A DNA stretch of 64,000 nt from Todiramphus chloris collaris (Eukaryota; Chordata; Aves; Coraciiformes; Alcedinidae): positions 5,714,544-5,778,543 of the forward strand of contig JANVCC010000030.1 in assembly GCA_025345505.1 (NCBI GenBank). The letters are read 5' to 3'. The notes below the pieces were generated by a model, which saw only the letters and a program-made list of their open reading frames with translations, was not told the origin of the DNA and did no database searches. A program made the translations under genes and the position numbers. Positions 61,601-64,000 of the stretch are shown piece after piece (within the stretch, counting starts at the first letter, position 1; each line of letters opens with the position of its first letter).

Positions 61601-64000
61601 TTAAAGCTCTCGTTAAGGTCTTAAACTAAAAGGACACTTTTAAGCAAGTGAGTGCTGAAAATGCATCTAACTCTAAAATCAAACCCTTTAATTCAGACTG
61701 CAGAATTTGTCTATAATTTTATAAATTAATCAAAAGAAATTATAAAAATTTTATTTTAAAAAAAGTAACAAACTGACATCCTCAAATGATAAGCATTCCT
61801 ACAGCTCCAGTATACGTATAATCACTGCTCACTGGAGTCTGGCTTTACTTGCCCAGTAGCACCAGTTCAGGCTCAGTAGTATTACCTGTGTGGCTATTTA
61901 AGAACAGAGGCACAAGCCTTCCTTCATTCCCATGCAGCTGAGGAGCAATCCATGGGAGTCTGCAGTCCATCTCCTCAGACACAGGTCCCTTTGGGCAGAC
62001 TTGAGGCCACGACTCAATCTCAGGCTTTAAATTCCTCATTTTGTAGCTACGGAACAATTATTTCCTGTTCCAGTAGAGCTAACACCATTTACAGGCAGAG
62101 CAACTGAGATCAGCAGGTGGATCACAGAGGTGCCGCTTCCTGCTCCTGGGTCAAGTTTCTTTTCATTAAAAGAAAAAACAAACCCAAAATGAAACAAAGC
62201 CACCAAAACAAATCCCAGAAATCACAGATATGGTCCCTGGGTATCTCACCTTTAGGACTTGGCAATACAGACAATTCCCATAGTATGTACCATGTATATA
62301 TTAAATATTTGGTGCTTTACTTTAAATTATATTTTTATGCAGCAATCGAGCACTAGCTCTATACATCATATTAGGTGATTCAAAATCCTACACAGTGTGG
62401 CTGAGCTGGGATATTTTCCCCCCCCCCTTACTATGCTATTAAACTATTCCAGACTCAGTATATATAATCTTTATTTACATATTCATTCCATATTTCTCTG
62501 AAGGCTTCATTAGAAATTCCATTGCGTACAGTTGAAAATATATATTTTCCTCCAAACTATTTGAATAAGCAATGAATAAAAGAAATTTCATCCATCTTTA
62601 TTACTGAAGTCATAAATCAGGGGGTTAAGAAGAGCTTGTATTTATTGCTCATCTTGCATTATGGACATGGTGGAAACTACTAAGCAATTTCCTCCTCCTG
62701 TCAATATTCTAAATAATTCAGGAAGGAATCTCAGATTGATGTTTCATCCATGAATATCCCATTTAAAGTATGTGTGTATAGATATTTTCTGTATAATAGT
62801 ATCAAAACTACACAGGAGTTTCCCCAAAATTATCAATGTATTTCCCCAAGTCACTGAATGAAAACTATATTATTATTTGGGAAAGTTTTCATACACTGTA
62901 TCCCTTAAAATTCATGTTAAACAGGGACATCTCAGTTACATCAGGAAATATAACTTTCCTCAGTGACACCTTTATTATTCTCCTCCCCATAACTCTCTCT
63001 CGGTGAGAGTTCAGGAGACATTTCTTGTTCCTGATGAACAACTTTTTAGAGGAACTTTTAATTTGTAGCTCTTGAAGCTTTCCTGTAATGACTTGAGAAA
63101 CAACGCACAGGAGAGAACCTAACCCTGCCTCACTCCAGCTGGGCTCTCAACCTCCAAACAGGACTTCCTTTCATAATGTGAGTCAAATAAGGAAAACATT
63201 CTTGTAATACTAAACATATAGTCTTGTAACATAAAAATGGTAAATACAAAATTCATGGGTAAGCTGAAATTGGGATTCCCCCCACCCTGGCGTTGCAGTG
63301 GGAGCATTGCTCTAGAGACAGAAAAAATAACGGACCCTTGCAAATAATTAAACACTGCAGTTCAGTATAATAATTTATTAATGAAGACAAAGTATCTTAT
63401 CTCCAGGACCTTGAAAAATCTGTTTTACGATTATGACACCGCTGATCTTTCCTTGCACCAACTATAGATTATTTGTCTATTTTAGCTACTGGCAACATTT
63501 ATCACCTTCCCCTGGAAAACTTTGACGAGAACTTTGCAGATAGCCTGGTTTTAGCACAACTGCTTCACAGCTCACTGAGAAGATTAGAGAGGAGGAGTTT
63601 AGGGGAGTTTTAAGCCTGTATAACTGGGCTGAGCTGAGGTGCAGTTGAAGTGGTGTACCTAATTTAGCAGCATTTTATATGGATACGTTCCTTGTTTCTA
63701 CATAACACCAGCACAGCACTAATGGCTGCTTAATAGCATTACTACAGAAATACATTATTTTTCATTTCAATCTATACTTACTAGCTAAGTTGTATTTTAT
63801 CTACTTGTGTTTTTATTTAATTTATTCTTATTTAATGCTAGTTGTAAAGGAATCCATGAGTATACCACCTAACAGTAAATAAAGCAAATTAATTTTCAAA
63901 TCTCAAACACTTTGTAACATTACAGTAATACACCCCCTAGCAAATCATCTCAGTTTGTCTTTCTTATTAATCAGAGTAACTCTGTTCTTTTTTGCACAAC
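61601..64000. other. Unique AT-rich DNA to the window end
   Basis: No gene or mobile element is recognised. A C10 run lies at 62418-62427. A 70-codon minus-strand frame at 61845-62057 and others here show no domain. Confidence 0.55.

Noticed and set aside
1..64000. Endogenous retrovirus, CRISPR array, tRNA, rRNA or small nuclear RNA genes
   Set aside because: I looked for LTR-like paired ends, retroviral motifs, regularly spaced repeats and familiar RNA gene sequences on both strands and saw none; a covariance-model and LTR search would be more sensitive.

Overview
The window looks like ordinary bird nuclear DNA: AT-rich, with no recognisable protein-coding or structural RNA gene, and with many 5'-truncated CR1 LINE copies. 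The bird assignment rests on the CR1 tails, which end in ATTCTATG-type repeats and carry the familiar 'tctagtccaaccc' (minus-strand view) or 'ttaacagttgga' (plus-strand view) 3' segments. I cannot name the species. I recognise about 20 young CR1 copies plus a few older or weaker relics. They add up to roughly 6.9 kb, or about 11% of the window, on both strands in near-equal numbers.

Layout. 0-9 kb: CR1 copies at 75-500(-), 2761-2963(-), 4096-4700(+), 5545-5618(+), 7782-8178(+) and 8976-9060(+), with long homopolymer tracts (T31, C17A12) near 6.8-7.0 kb. 9-25 kb: larger CR1 pieces at 11.2(-), 13.9(+), 16.6(-), 22.9(-) and 25.0 kb(-). 25-36 kb: an old amniote-type LINE relic at 28.8-29.1 kb(-), then a 7.1 kb CR1-free stretch containing a G21A17 tract. 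36-50 kb: CR1 at 36.2(-), 39.4(-), 40.6(+), 45.1(-), 48.65(+), 49.57(+) and 50.13 kb(+); several of these are internally deleted. 50-64 kb: sparse CR1 at 55.9(+), 57.2(-) and 61.4 kb(+).

The supplied open frames are either CR1 reverse-transcriptase remnants (C-terminal RT motifs such as RPHLEY and EKRRLRGDL) or chance frames across A/T-rich DNA. Most run only 60-80 codons; the longest are 155 and 160. None has a domain I recognise. The two + frames at 31.6-32.7 kb and the 160-codon frame at 37.5 kb were considered and rejected.

I found no new 'system'. The signals most worth a second look concern CR1 biology: two CR1 copies 2.7 kb apart share a 147-bp block with one mismatch and then diverge abruptly; neighbouring CR1 copies at 39.4 and 40.6 kb carry internal deletions that keep the reading frame; two copies at 11.2 and 36.2 kb share the same atypical 5' segment and end point; and copies at 48.65 and 49.57 kb share a similar internal deletion. 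A perfect 11-bp hairpin at 44.07 kb is also unexplained.
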